A DNA stretch of 64,000 nucleotides from Nematopogon swammerdamellus. Lineage: Eukaryota > Arthropoda > Insecta > Lepidoptera > Adelidae. Both the position numbers and the translations under genes were made by a program. Under the pieces are notes generated by a model. The model searched no databases, was not told the DNA's origin, and worked only from the letters and a program-made list of their open reading frames with translations. The stretch's first letter is position 1; the number at the start of each line of letters is the position of its first letter. This document shows, piece after piece, positions 22,825 to 32,383 of this stretch. Where the stretch lies: positions 10,653,754 through 10,717,753 of the forward strand of contig OX336343.1 in the NCBI GenBank assembly GCA_946902875.1, read 5' to 3'.

Positions 22825-23220
22825 TATATATATTTTTTTATGGAAACTGACACGATACGTCACCTACTACATCCGTGATGTCAGCCCATAATACCTCGGT
22901 GAACTAGGCGCCATGTCAGTGTTTTCCCTTCGGTCGTCCCGGCTACACTTAACTGGACGGAAAACACGAACTACTGACATAGCCGTTTCAACCGACCTTC
23001 CATTCAGTGCGATGGTATCAACCCGGGCGGGTCAAACTCTATCACCTAGTAAGGTGCGAAGGGTAGGGACCTACAGTTTTACGTGGAATTCGAACCACGG
23101 TCGGCCTCCAACAGTCGAGCGGTCACCCATCCAAGTACTGACCGCGCCCAGGTGTTCTCTTGATCACGACCGACAGTCCGACCGCACCACCATAGGCACC
23201 ACTGAGCTACACATGCTGAT
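22825..23220 (-). mobile_element. SINE-A, near full length, next to the GMC gene's first exon
   Basis: Read on the - strand from 23220: GTGTAGCTCAGTGGTGCC (tRNA A-box-like), then a segment at 23150-23119 (TGGGCGCGGTCAGTACTTGG then ATGGGTGACCGC). That segment closely resembles the 3' part of 5S rRNA, including its C-box. CCGTGGTTCGAATTCC (tRNA B-box-like) follows. The body is AAAACTGTAGGTCCCTACCC, GATACCATCGCACTGAATG and CCGTCCAGTTAAGTGTAGCC; the tail is CGTGTCAGTTTCCATAAAAA. Its head lies only some 15-45 bp upstream of the first supported codon of the GMC gene. Confidence 0.75.
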
Positions 23221-23264
23221 AACTAACACTTCAAATGCTGTGTGTGACGAGCAGTGGCAGCGGC

Positions 23265-23412
23265 ATGTCGGTGGGCGAGTGCAGTTCCACTTGTCCTACG
23301 CTGACGGCGGGGACGGCCGGTGGAGTCTTCACCTCGCTCGTCGCGCAGATGATGGCGGCGCAGTGTCTGCTCGCAGAGTCCTGGCCTGAGGACAGTCTGT
23401 CGATACTTAACG
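23265..23412 (+). CDS. GMC oxidoreductase, coding exon 1
   Basis: Encodes [13 protein letters not shown]..., a mildly hydrophobic stretch ([20 protein letters not shown]) and ...[10 protein letters not shown], then one base of the next codon before the donor G|GTAATG at 23413. I place the start at 23265 because MS plus a short Cys/Ser-rich leader is what I recall from lepidopteran relatives. An acceptor-like GACGAGCAG at 23246-23254 would make 23265 the first ATG of the exon. The alternative ATG at 23235 adds ten residues. The hydrophobic stretch could act as a signal sequence, but this is inference. Confidence 0.75.
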
Positions 23413-26400
23413 GTAATGCACTTGTCTTACATGTTGTTGTTGTACATAACGCACACATAGTTTTAGGCATTGACTTTAATTCTATGGGTTTAGGCTTCCC
23501 AATCACGTTGACAGAGAATTTGATTAAATCAGTCAGGTGTCTGTCCGTCCATCGGTCTATCAGTGTCATTACTGTCAGTTCATGAACGGCTCTAGTTGTT
23601 GATATAGTGCCACCAGGAAGTTATGATGCATGGGAAATATGCGAAACTGTCTGCATTCCTAAGAAGGGACTTGAATTTTCGATCGAAAGTTTGTCGATAA
23701 TTTAGGTTATTAAGTCATACAATTTATCGACAAACTTTCGACCAAAAGTTCACATCCCTTCTTAGGAATGCAGACAGTTGCGCATATTTCCCACGCATCA
23801 TAACTTCCTGGTGGCACTATAACAATAACGCGAAACTAAATTAAATTTGATTGAATAACTTTTCGTCCACAAATGAATATTATTTCGGGTTTTCATTATA
23901 GAATACCTAAGTTTTAGGGACTCTTAAAATTATCTTAAGCAATAGCAAACAATAGAAATAAAAAAAAAATATTATGAAACCCGACAGCTAAAAAATTCAG
24001 GAAACAAGGAAAGATCAGTATAAAATGCTGTAGTCGGGCTACCTGTCTATTCGAATCGAATTATACGCCCGACTGCAGCATTTTCTACTGATCTTTCCTT
24101 GTTTCCTAAATTTTTAGCAGTCGGATTTTATATATGTTTTATTAAATTTTTTTAAATCGCCTTTTCAAGCTACAGGCTACAGGCAGCAATAATGCTCTTA
24201 ACACTCGATGGGTTTGATTGAAAACTATTTTCAAAGTTCTACAAGATGTCGCCTGACGGCCGCCATTTTGAATTTTCACATTTTTATAGGCTATCCTTCC
24301 ACTATTATGTCCAATCTAACGACACCTCATATGTTAAAATCCTTTAAGCCGTTTAGGTTACAGCGCGCGCCATAGAAATAGACATACATACATATGTAGA
24401 TACAATCGAAAAACATTACTCTCTTTTTTGCTTCGTGCAGTCGGGTAAACAGGTTGTCAAATATGCCTAAATTTAAGATACACCTGTAACGCCACAGAGT
24501 AGAGAAGCCGTGATGATGCTGACCAGGGAAAGGTGGCCACCAGGCTTATTCTGAATCTGTGACGGTAGCCCATCGCTGTTGTGTGTCATGCCAGGTTTAA
24601 TGTAAAAATCTCAAATTAATTCACATTTATCAAATTAAATAAATTTACGGTTTATACATTGCAGATGAAGACAGGTTTGACTTCATAGTGATCGGCGCCG
24701 GGTCCGCCGGTTCCATCGTCGCCAACAGACTGACTGAGATGCAGGATTTTAAAGTTCTACTGCTCGAAGCTGGGGGAGATCCGCCCTTAGAGAGCATTGT
24801 GAGTACTAAATTATGATGTATGATGTTCGTGTTTGAAGTTTCCTGGTGGTTGCCTAGTAAATTATTCAACGTGGTATTGATTAAGGCGGTGACAAACGCC
24901 AAATACGCAAAACATGCAAAAAGTGCGACAAAGAAGGTCCAAAACTGACCAATTGACACACATTCAGAAAATTAAAAAAATACCAACCTATATTTTGGTT
25001 CCTTACCAACAAAGTGCATTGCTGGTTTTTTTAATAATGAGTAAAAGTAAGTAATAAACATAAAATTCAAAATATATAAAAAAAGCATGAATTTTTGAAA
25101 ATCTGAGTATGTGTGTATTATTACAATTTTACAATACCACCGATTCAAAGGTCACAAAGCTCTGAGAAAACTCTATTCAATTTTTTTTATTATTTTATCC
25201 ACGAAAGGAGATAAAAATAAAAAACAAAAAACGCCTACATGAAATTATTGACGTAATTCTTCCGTCGGAAGGGTAAAATTTTTGCCTTCGTCAATTTAGC
25301 AGGCACTTCAATACTAGATACAATTTTAGTTCCGGGCTCGCTTGCTCGCTCCTGCCCTGCTGCGCCCGCGTGTCGGTCGTCATTTCTGTCTTCTGTGTTT
25401 GGATCGAATGGAAAAAAGATAGGTAGGTTAGGTATATTTGTACCGTGTGCGATGGTAATTTAAAATAATAGCCCCACTGCATCTCTCCCGTGCATGTCGT
25501 AAAAGGCGACTGAGGGATTTTTTTATGTAAACTGACACAGTTTGCTATATCACCTATAACATCCGTCAGCCCATAACACCGGGTGAACTTAGGTGCCATG
25601 TCAGTGCTTCCCTTTGGTCGTGCCGGCTACACTAAACTGGACGGAAAATACAAACTATTTCGGGATATGACTCCCTTCTTTTTTTCCGTCCAGTTCAGTG
25701 AAGCCGGTACGACCGAAGAAAAGCACTGACTACTTCACCAGTTGTTACGAGCTGACATCTCGGATGTTGTATTGTAGGTGATGTTGCCACCGTGTCATTT
25801 TCCGTACCAGTATACAGTACGACCGTATCAGTAATATCTCTCTTCTGTGGTATCTATCAGTATACGCTCCGATACGTAACTTGACGGGGCGTTATACGCA
25901 TGGCTTTCGTTGGTATAACCACAGAATAACTAATAGGTACTGTGGTATAACGCTGTCTGCGCTTGAGATGCAAGGACTATAGAACCGTGCCTAAAAAAAG
26001 TAGCCTAGCAACAGCGGCGCGCTGCGGAGCGGGGGCGGCGGCGGCGGCGGCACTGTGGGCGGTGGCGCGGAGCGGAGACGACGCGGCGGCGCGGCGCGGC
26101 GCGGAGGAGCGGCGGCGCGGCGCGGAGGAGCGGCTTGTTATTGCTTGCTTGCATGCGTGAGTGGCACGCTGCTACTGAGTTACCGCACCGCACCGCACCC
26201 CACCGCACCGTGCCATGCTGCCGCCGCGCGCGCCGCGCGCGCCGGCCGGTACCTATGTTGCTATGATATTTGCCATACATACCTAAATGCCTATCTACCT
26301 ATTACCTACCTACCTATTTTTATTTTAGTTTTCATCGATAGTCTATTTAGAGGTTTATAAAAAGTGGTAAGTACATGAACTAAAATAATTTGGAAGAAAT

Positions 26401-28433
26401 TACAATAAAATGTTATTTAGGTAAAATAATAAAAAATAAAAAATTAGAATCACGCATCAGTTACATAAGCCACAATCATTTTAATAATTAAAATAATAAA
26501 AAAGCAAAAAAAAAAAAAACATACGAAAGTGGGATTCGAACCCCGAACCATCAACTCTTTAGGCTGATAGCGACAAACTACGCTAAATGTGACTTGAACG
26601 TGCGAAGCGAAATTAGCAGTCGCATGGTACATTATGTAGAATTCCCGAATGCTCAAGGTCGTTGGCGTTTGTCACGGCCTTAATACTAATTGTTACACGA
26701 AAACGTGAATTACCTAGTAGAATTATTTTTTTCAAATCAACGACATTTATCAATTAAATTATTTAAGACAATGGGAGGCAAAATAGGCAATGTGAAACAA
26801 GAACAACCTAAAATATATTTTAAAATTCTATTAAATCTCGTTTTTACAGGTTCCCGGTTTCTCAGGATCCACTCGAGGCGAAGAAGGTTCGTGGCAGTTT
26901 TACTCAGAACCCGACGGATTTACAAGCCTCGGCAAACCCAACGAACGTAATCGCTGCTTCCTCGGACGAATGCTCGGAGGAACCACATCCACGAACGGTA
27001 TGTTCTACGCAAGAGGCAATAGAGAGGACTATGATTCCTGGGCAGCAGAGGGAAACCGTGGTTGGGATTATGACTCCATACTATCATATTTCAAGAAAAG
27101 TGAAAGGCTGATCGATCAGAGACTCATAGGAGACGAGGAAATATCAACGTACCACGGATTTGAAGGCAACATGTATGTAGACGTCATGAACTACACTTAC
27201 CCACGTCTGGGAGAAATACTTATACAGGCTTATGAAGACATGGGTATAAAACAGGTGAAAGAATTCAATGGAGCGTCACAAATGGGCGTAGGAAAGGTAA
27301 GCTGCCACATGCATAACGGAAAAAGAGTCAGCACAGCCACCGCTTTCTTAAGCACGGCTAGGGATAGAAAAAACTTATACGTTCTTAAATACGCCTTGGC
27401 AACCAAAATAATTATAGAAGAAACAACGAAAACTGCTATCGGCGTCAATGTTATACTGGCGAATGGCAACAGGGTATCATTTTATGCGGACAAAGAAGTT
27501 ATTGTATCTGCTGGAGCATACAAATCTCCCCAACTTCTAATGCTCTCCGGTATTGGACCTAAACCACATTTAGAATCAGTTGGTATTGAAGTCATCAGTG
27601 ACTTACCCGTTGGAGAAAATCTGCAGGACCACGTAAGAGCCATTTTACCTTTTAGAATCAATGAGATTGAAAACCTTGAAGAAATATTACCTTATGAACA
27701 ATCAGTAGCAGAATATTTAATTTCTGGAACCGGTGCACTAGCAGGCGACAACAGTCAGCCGAACATAAATGCGTTCATAGCACTAGACGAGTCTCAAACA
27801 TACCCAGATTTTCAAATACATCATAATTTCTTCACCATAAATTCTTCAGACCTCTCTGGAAACTGTAAAAACGTACTCATATATAAGGACCAAATTTGCA
27901 ATAGCTTCTTGGAGATCAATAAAAATGAAAATATCTTCTTCATTCTTCTAACAATAAGCAGACCCGAGTCAACAGGTCGAGTCAGGCTAAAGTCTGGGAA
28001 CCCTTTAGAACCTCCAGCAATAACAACCGGATTCTACAGCGATCCAAGGGATATCGACAAGATGGTTTCCGGAATTCGCAAGATGTCAAGAATTGTGGAG
28101 ACGCCAACCTTCGAGAAACTCGGAGCGAGGGTGCTCAACCTCATTTATCAAGGTTGTTCTGGTTACGATTTCGACAGCGACGGTTACTGGAACTGCATGA
28201 TCAGGAGTCTGACTTCGACACAATACCATCCAGTAGGGACGTCCAAGATGGGTCCGGCTAATGACGCAACTGCGGTAGTGGACAGCGATTTAAAGGTTCA
28301 TGGAGTAAGAAATTTGAGAGTTGTGGATGCCAGCGTGATGCCGCGTATTACGAGAGGAAATACTAACGCAGCTACAATGATGATTGCTGAAAAAGCTGCT
28401 GATATTATAAAGCAACAGTATGATATAAACTAA
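23265..28433 (+). CDS. GMC oxidoreductase (glucose-dehydrogenase-like), three coding exons
   Basis: Whole-gene entry. Exons 23265-23412, 24665-24798 and 26850-28433 join with consistent phases (49 codons + 1 nt; 134 nt; 528 codons including stop) to about 621 residues, the usual length for insect GMC enzymes. The fold binds FAD and oxidises an alcohol or sugar hydroxyl; the natural substrate cannot be told from sequence. Landmarks: dinucleotide-binding GAGSAG at residues 60-65, EAGGDPP from 84, the [14 protein letters not shown] segment from 136, the GMC signature [18 protein letters not shown] at 314-331, VGENLQDHV, and the active-site pair His554 (QYHPVGT) and Asn598 (RGNTNA). Introns are 1252 and 2051 bp and filled with MITEs and SINE pieces. 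The exact start is uncertain: an in-frame ATG also exists at 23235, and a 5' UTR exon may lie upstream. Confidence 0.9.
23603..23822. mobile_element. Foldback MITE in GMC intron 1
   Basis: Inverted arms of about 100 bp. TATAGTGCCACCAGGAAGTT opens and AACTTCCTGGTGGCACTATA closes; CTGTCTGCATTCCTAAGAAG pairs with CTTCTTAGGAATGCAGACAG. TA flanks on both sides suggest a Tc1/mariner-type target duplication. Confidence 0.85.
23977..24131. mobile_element. Second foldback MITE in GMC intron 1
   Basis: AAACAAGGAAAGATCAGTA pairs with TACTGATCTTTCCTTGTTT; GCTGTAGTCGGGC pairs with GCCCGACTGCAGC. Arms about 65 bp, loop about 25 bp. Confidence 0.85.
24665..24798 (+). CDS. GMC oxidoreductase, coding exon 2
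   Basis: Bounded by acceptor TTATACATTGCAG and donor ATT|GTGAGT. With the G from exon 1 it encodes [19 protein letters not shown] and onward to [11 protein letters not shown], the beta-alpha-beta FAD-binding unit of the GMC N-domain. The phase closes exactly (1+134 nt = 45 codons). Confidence 0.95.
25441..25805. mobile_element. Repeat C tail and two SINE-A tails in inverted arrangement (GMC intron 2)
   Basis: 25441-25520 is the - strand end of repeat C (GCCCCACTGCATCTCTCCCG). 25523-25660 is a SINE-A 3' half in - orientation. 25680-25805 is a SINE-A 3' half in + orientation. Head-to-head, they form a roughly 280-bp imperfect inverted repeat inside the intron. Confidence 0.65.
25990..26245. 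repeat. GCG-rich simple-sequence tract in GMC intron 2
   Basis: GGCGGCGGCGGC and GCGGCGCGGC-type low-complexity sequence, then ACCGCACCGCACC repeats. Long overlapping frames on both strands (alanine/arginine-rich) are compositional artefacts. Confidence 0.75.
26520..26610 (-). other. tRNA-like B-box remnant in GMC intron 2
   Basis: On the - strand GGGGTTCGAATCCCACTTTC forms a good T-arm, but no matching acceptor stem or convincing D-arm could be drawn. Probably a tRNA-derived SINE head or tRNA pseudogene, not a working tRNA. Confidence 0.35.
26850..28433 (+). CDS. GMC oxidoreductase, coding exon 3 (most of the enzyme)
   Basis: Follows acceptor CTCGTTTTTACAG and runs open for 527 codons to TAA at 28431-28433. 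It contains the second half of the FAD site ([15 protein letters not shown]), the substrate domain (26.9-27.9 kb), GMC signature 2 ([18 protein letters not shown]) and the C-terminal catalytic segment [12 protein letters not shown]...[16 protein letters not shown]...[15 protein letters not shown]. His in QYHPVGT and Asn in RGNTNA are the expected proton-transfer pair. Candidate N-glycosylation sites NYT and NSS are consistent with a secreted or lumenal enzyme, though this is inference. There are no frameshifts or missing key residues, so the gene looks intact. Confidence 0.95.
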   Translation, partial: VPGFSGSTRGEEGSWQFYSEPDGFTSLGKPNERNRCFLGRMLGGTTSTNGMFYARGNREDYDSWAAEGNRGWDYDSILSYFKKSERLIDQRLIGDEEISTYHGFEGNMYVDVMNYTYPRLGEILIQAYEDMGIKQVKEFNGASQMGVGKVSCHMHNGKRVSTATAFLSTARDRKNLYVLKYALATKIIIEETTKTAIGVNVILANGNRVSFYADKEVIVSAGAYKSPQLLMLSGIGPKPHLESVGIEVISDLPVGENLQDHVRAILPFRINEIENLEEILPYEQSVAEYLISGTGALAGDNSQPNINAFIALDESQTYPDFQIHHNFFTINSSDLSGNCKNVLIYKDQICNSFLEINKNENIFFILLTISRPESTGRVRLKSGNPLEPPAITTGFYSDPRDIDKMVSGIRKMSRIVETPTFEKLGARVLNLIYQGCSGYDFDSDGYWNCMIRSLTSTQYHPVGTSKMGPANDATAVVDSDLKVHGVRNLRVVDASVMPRITRGNTNAATMMIAEKAADIIKQQYDIN

Positions 28434-28462
28434 AAAACCATGATCTTCGGTAATATAAATAC

Positions 28463-28468
28463 AATAAA
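28463..28468 (+). terminator. Polyadenylation signal of the GMC gene
   Basis: AATAAA 30 bp after the stop codon. Further AATAA-type motifs follow near 28550. Confidence 0.65.
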
Positions 28469-29134
28469 AGAGAATTCCTACGAAGACTCAGACTTTGGTG
28501 AGATTATCGCAATCATCTGAACCTCGTATGACAACCGTTAAATATACTATAATAATAAACTTACTTGCTATCTTGCCTATTTTGTTTTTGCGTGAATAAG
28601 GTATATAACAAAATGACAATTATTATTCTTATTATTTAGACAGAATCCCATATCCAAAAATCCCAAAAGACTATTCCTAAAACTAAAGAAAACTTCGCGG
28701 GCAGTTGAATGACTATAAGTATCGAGTACTCCGCCCTCTCTTGGCTCTTTGCTTTCTTATTTCTGAATGAGCACAATTAACGTACTCGTAATTCGTTATA
28801 ATTCTAATTGAATAGACAAATTAAAATTGTCTCTCAGTTGTAATCAGTGAGAGATATCGAGCGGGGATAGAGGCACAGTTCAATTGAGCTGTTCTGTATA
28901 AAGGTTGATTAAATTATTTCAGTAAAATTGAGTGAACCGTGCCTATAGTGCTTCCGATAGTTGATGATTTTTATCAACGTCATTTTGTTAATTAACATTT
29001 TCTGTCCAAGTTCGTCTATTCAGAACGAATTAATTTTAAATGTCCCTATTCTGAACGTCATTATGGCAAGCATTTGTAACGATCTGTTTCCTCCAATATT
29101 TTTTTATTATAATAATACCTACTGTAGAGTAATT
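28469..29134. other. Intergenic DNA with a short palindrome
   Basis: 28866-28950 is an imperfect inverted repeat (GAGGCACAGTTCAATTGA answered by AATTGAGTGAACCGTGCCTA) with MITE-like ends. No gene seen. Confidence 0.45.
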
Positions 29135-29395
29135 GGTTGCTACAAGCGAAATTAGTGTAATACTGCGTATTACACAAGCTGGTAAACTCTGGAACGCTCT
29201 CCCTGCCCACATATTTCCCCCTAAGTATAGTCTCGGGTCCTTCAAAAGAGGCGTGAATAGGCACCTGTCAGGCCAGCATGGCATTAGCAACCCCCGCGTA
29301 CGACCGAATGCCCATAGGCGGCGTCCTTATGGATGGCTCGGCGACGCATGTAGTGCTTTCTATAAAAAAATATACTTTACAACATGTGTCGTTAA
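29135..29395 (+). pseudogene. LINE 3'-end fragment
   Basis: Contains a K.WN.LP-like segment (AAACTCTGGAACGCTCTCC), FKRGVNRHLSG and then GGCATTAGCAACCCCCGCGT...GGCGGCGTCCTTATGGATGG, the conserved LINE tail seen repeatedly in this window. It lacks any RT core. Confidence 0.7.
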
Positions 29396-29457
29396 TTTTC
29401 ATATTTCATATTTGAAACATATTCTCTTGAACTGTATAGGGTATTTTAATATAACTT

Positions 29458-29645
29458 TACATACATACATATCACACACGCTGAATCCCGACAATCGGGG
29501 TAAGCAGAGTAATCGGTGTTGTGCTGCAAGAACTCTGGTAAATTACAGCACAACACCGACCACCACGTTTCGCAAAGTATTCGAACAAGATTCAATCGAT
29601 CAAGCAGCAAGTAAGGCACGAAGACCCACCTGCTGCATGACTCGG
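29458..29645 (+). repeat. Dispersed repeat C
   Basis: Good copy: CACACACGCTGAATCCCGAC, GTAAGCAGAGTAATCGGTGT, ACAGCACAACACCGACCACC, AAGACCCACCTGCTGCATGA. Confidence 0.75.
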
Positions 29646-30363
29646 TTTAATATTTAATATTTAATATTTAATTAATACTATCTTTACGTGTAAAGTAGCA
29701 ACAAGGCAATTTCAGTGCGTTTTAACACAGCGGCGTCTCAGAATTAACTTCATCATCTGCTAGATTGATGCTGCCATTCGATGCCGTATCGAAACAAGCT
29801 GCTTCCTACGCCAGCGTATCGTATCCCTTATTTGATCTGTCCTGTTGCTTTCTTCCAGTCAATGCAACGCAGTAATTTTTTCCACTCAATCACAAAGGAG
29901 TGCAGGCTTAACTCTCGTACAAGCGGGTGGTTGCTGAGGGCTTACGAGTACGTGGGTTAGGTATCTATTTGATTAATTTTAGGTGCAGACCTATGTAAAA
30001 GTGTTATTGCGAGTCGATGTTAGCGGATATTTATTTATCTGAAGTTCCTATTTGATTTAAGTTAATTGATCGTATGTTTATTATATTGTACGTAGTGTAG
30101 TATGCGCGGTATATTAGCGAAGAGATTTTTATTTTTACCCGATTACGGCGAAGCGAAAAGGAGAGTTATGTTTTTGACCGGTATGTATGTATGTATGTAT
30201 GTTCAACTGTTCCCTCATAATAACTTCGAAACTACTTATCATAATTTGACAAATGAGGTATCGTTGGATGCGTCTTGACCGTACGCTGGTCGTCAAGACG
30301 CATCCAATGTCTATAGGCTATAGGATATGGCGCCCTCTAGAGGACATAAGTAATGATAAAAAA
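29646..30363. other. Intergenic DNA with a perfect hairpin
   Basis: No gene seen. 30264-30307 is a perfect 16-bp stem (TTGGATGCGTCTTGAC / GTCAAGACGCATCCAA) with a 12-nt loop. A TATG microsatellite lies at about 30182-30201. Confidence 0.5.
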
Positions 30364-32140
30364 TTGCCCGCGGCTTCGCTCGCGTGAAATTCGTATTTCA
30401 AAGGAAGAAAGTAAGTAACTAAGGGCGAGCTGGGTTCAGGTAAACGATAAACCGTCTCGAAGAAAGTGAGTAACTTTTTGAGGCCGAAGGCGAAGTTGCG
30501 TTCAGGAAGACGATAAACCTTCTAGAAGACAGTAAGTAACTATGGGCGAGGCCGAAGGCTGAGCTGCGTTCAGGAAGAGGATAAACCATCTTTAAGAAAG
30601 TAAGTAACAAAGGGCGAGGCCGAAGGCCGAGCTGCGTTCAGGAAGAGGATAACCTTTTCGAAGAAAGTAAGTAATTATGGGCGAGGCCGAAGGCCGAGCT
30701 GCGTTCAGGATGAGGGTAAACTTTTCGAAGAAAGTAAGTAACAGAGGGCGAGGCTGATGGCGGAGCTGCGTTCAGGAAAACGATAAACCTTCTCGAAGAC
30801 AGTAAGTAACTATGGGCGAGGCCGAAGGCCGAGCTGCGTTCAGGAAGAGGATAACCTTTTCGAAGAAAGTAAGTAACAGAGGGCGTGGCCGAAGGCCGAG
30901 CTGCGTTCAGGAAGACGATAAACCTTTTCAAAGACAGTAAGTAACTATGGGCGAGGCCGAAGGCCGAGCTGCATTCAGCATGCGGGTAAACTTTTCGAAG
31001 AAAGTAAGTAACAGAGGGCGAGGCCGAAGGCCGAGCTGCGTTCAGGAAAACGATAAACCTTCTCGAAGACAGTAAGTAACTATGGGCGAGGCCGAAGGCC
31101 GAGCTGCGTTCAGGAAGAGGATAACCTGTTCGAAGAAAGTAAGTAACAGAGGGCGAGGCCGAGGGCCGAGCTTCGTTCAGGAAGACGATAAACCTTTTCG
31201 AAGACAGTAAGTAACTATAGGCGAGGCCGAAGGCCGAGCTGCGTTCAGGAAGACGATAAATTCTCGAAGACAGTAAGTAACTATGGGCAAGGCCGAAGGC
31301 CGAGATGTGTTCAGGAAGAGGATAAACCTTTTCGAAGAAAGTAAGTAACAAAGAAGTTACTTTCTTCTAGAAGATTTATGGTCTTCCTGAACGCAGCTCG
31401 GCCTTCGGACTCGCCCTCGGTTACTTACATTCTTCGAAAAGGTTATTCTCTTCCTGAACGCAGCTCGGCCTTCGGCCTCGCCCTTTGTTACTTACTTCTT
31501 AAAGATGGTTTATCCTCTTCCTGAACGCAGCTCGGCCTTCGGCCTCGCCCATAGTTACTTACTGTCTTCGAAAAAGTTTATCGTCATCCTGAACGCAGCT
31601 CGGCCTTCGGCCTCGCCCTCTGTTACTTACTTTCTTAGAAAATGTTATCCTCTTCCTGAACGCAGCTCGGCCTTCGGCCTCGCCCATAGTCACTTACTGT
31701 CTTCGAGAAGGTTCAGTTTTCCTGAACGCAGCTCGGCCTTCGGCCTCGCCCTCTGTTACTTACTTTCTTCGAAAAGTTTACCCTCATCCTGAACGAAGCT
31801 CGGCCTTCGGCCTCGCCCATAGTTACTTACTTTCTTCGAAAAGGTTATCCTCTTCCTGAACGCAGCTCGGCCTTCGGCCTCGCCCTTTGTTACTTACTTT
31901 CTTATAGATGGTTTGTCCTCTTCCTGAACGCAGCTCGGCCTTCGGCCTCGCCCATAGTTACTTACTGTCTTCGAGAAGGTTTATCGTCTTCCTGAACGCA
32001 ACTCCGCCTTCGGCCTCAAAAAGTTACTCACTTCCTTCGAGACGGTTTATCGTTTACCTGAACCCAGCTCGCCCTTAGTTACTTACTTTCTTCCTTTGAA
32101 ATACAAATTTCACGCGAGCGAAGCCGCGGGCAAAAGCTAG
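30364..32140. mobile_element. Foldback minisatellite element bounded by inverted Helitron-like termini
   Basis: The left end GCCCGCGGCTTCGCTCGCG...AAATTCGTATTTCAAAG and the right end TTGAAATACAAATTTCACGC...CCGCGGGCAAAAGCTAG are inverted copies of one terminus. Between them lie about 14 units oriented GAGGCCGAAGGCCGAGCTGC (30420-31350) and then about 11 in the opposite orientation (31360-32080), meeting at about 31352. The 237-codon - strand frame at 31351-30638 is a translation of the repeat (recurring AFGLAHSYLLSS) and not a gene. Confidence 0.85.
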
Positions 32141-32189
32141 TGTTGTAATATAATAATTGGGGTAAATATAAATTATTTATTGCTTACCA

Positions 32190-32335
32190 AATTCGTGTTT
32201 TCCGTCCACTTCAGTGTAGCCGACATGAAATGAAGGGAAGCACTGACATAGCACCTAGTTTACCCGGTGTTATGGGCTGACATCACGGATGTTGGAGGTG
32301 ATGTAGCCAACCGTGTCAGTTTCCATAAATAAAAA
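32190..32335 (+). mobile_element. SINE-A 3' tail
   Basis: CGTCCACTTCAGTGTAGCCG, GAAGGGAAGCACTGACATAG, GATGTTGGAGGTGATGTAGC, CGTGTCAGTTTCCATAAATA. The head is absent. Confidence 0.75.
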
Positions 32336-32383
32336 AATAACAAAACAATTTGCAAGAAAAGAAAGACCTACTTAAATAATACA

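Noticed and set aside
23119..23150. 5S rRNA gene
   Set aside because: Only about 30 bp of 5S-like sequence is present, flanked by tRNA-like boxes and SINE body. The same arrangement is found in other copies.
26005..26360. Alanine/arginine-rich proteins on both strands
   Set aside because: They come from a GCG/ACCGC low-complexity tract inside the GMC intron.
30638..31351. 237-codon open frame on the - strand (and similar frames at 31505, 38232, 39240)
   Set aside because: The protein is just the minisatellite translated (AFGLAHSYLLSSRRFIVFLN repeated). It is open because the unit lacks stops in that frame. No start context, no homology.
30400..32090. Regularly spaced palindromic repeats resembling a CRISPR array
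   Set aside because: Eukaryotic context; the spacers are themselves repeated and not unique, the units are head-to-tail minisatellite and the array inverts midway.
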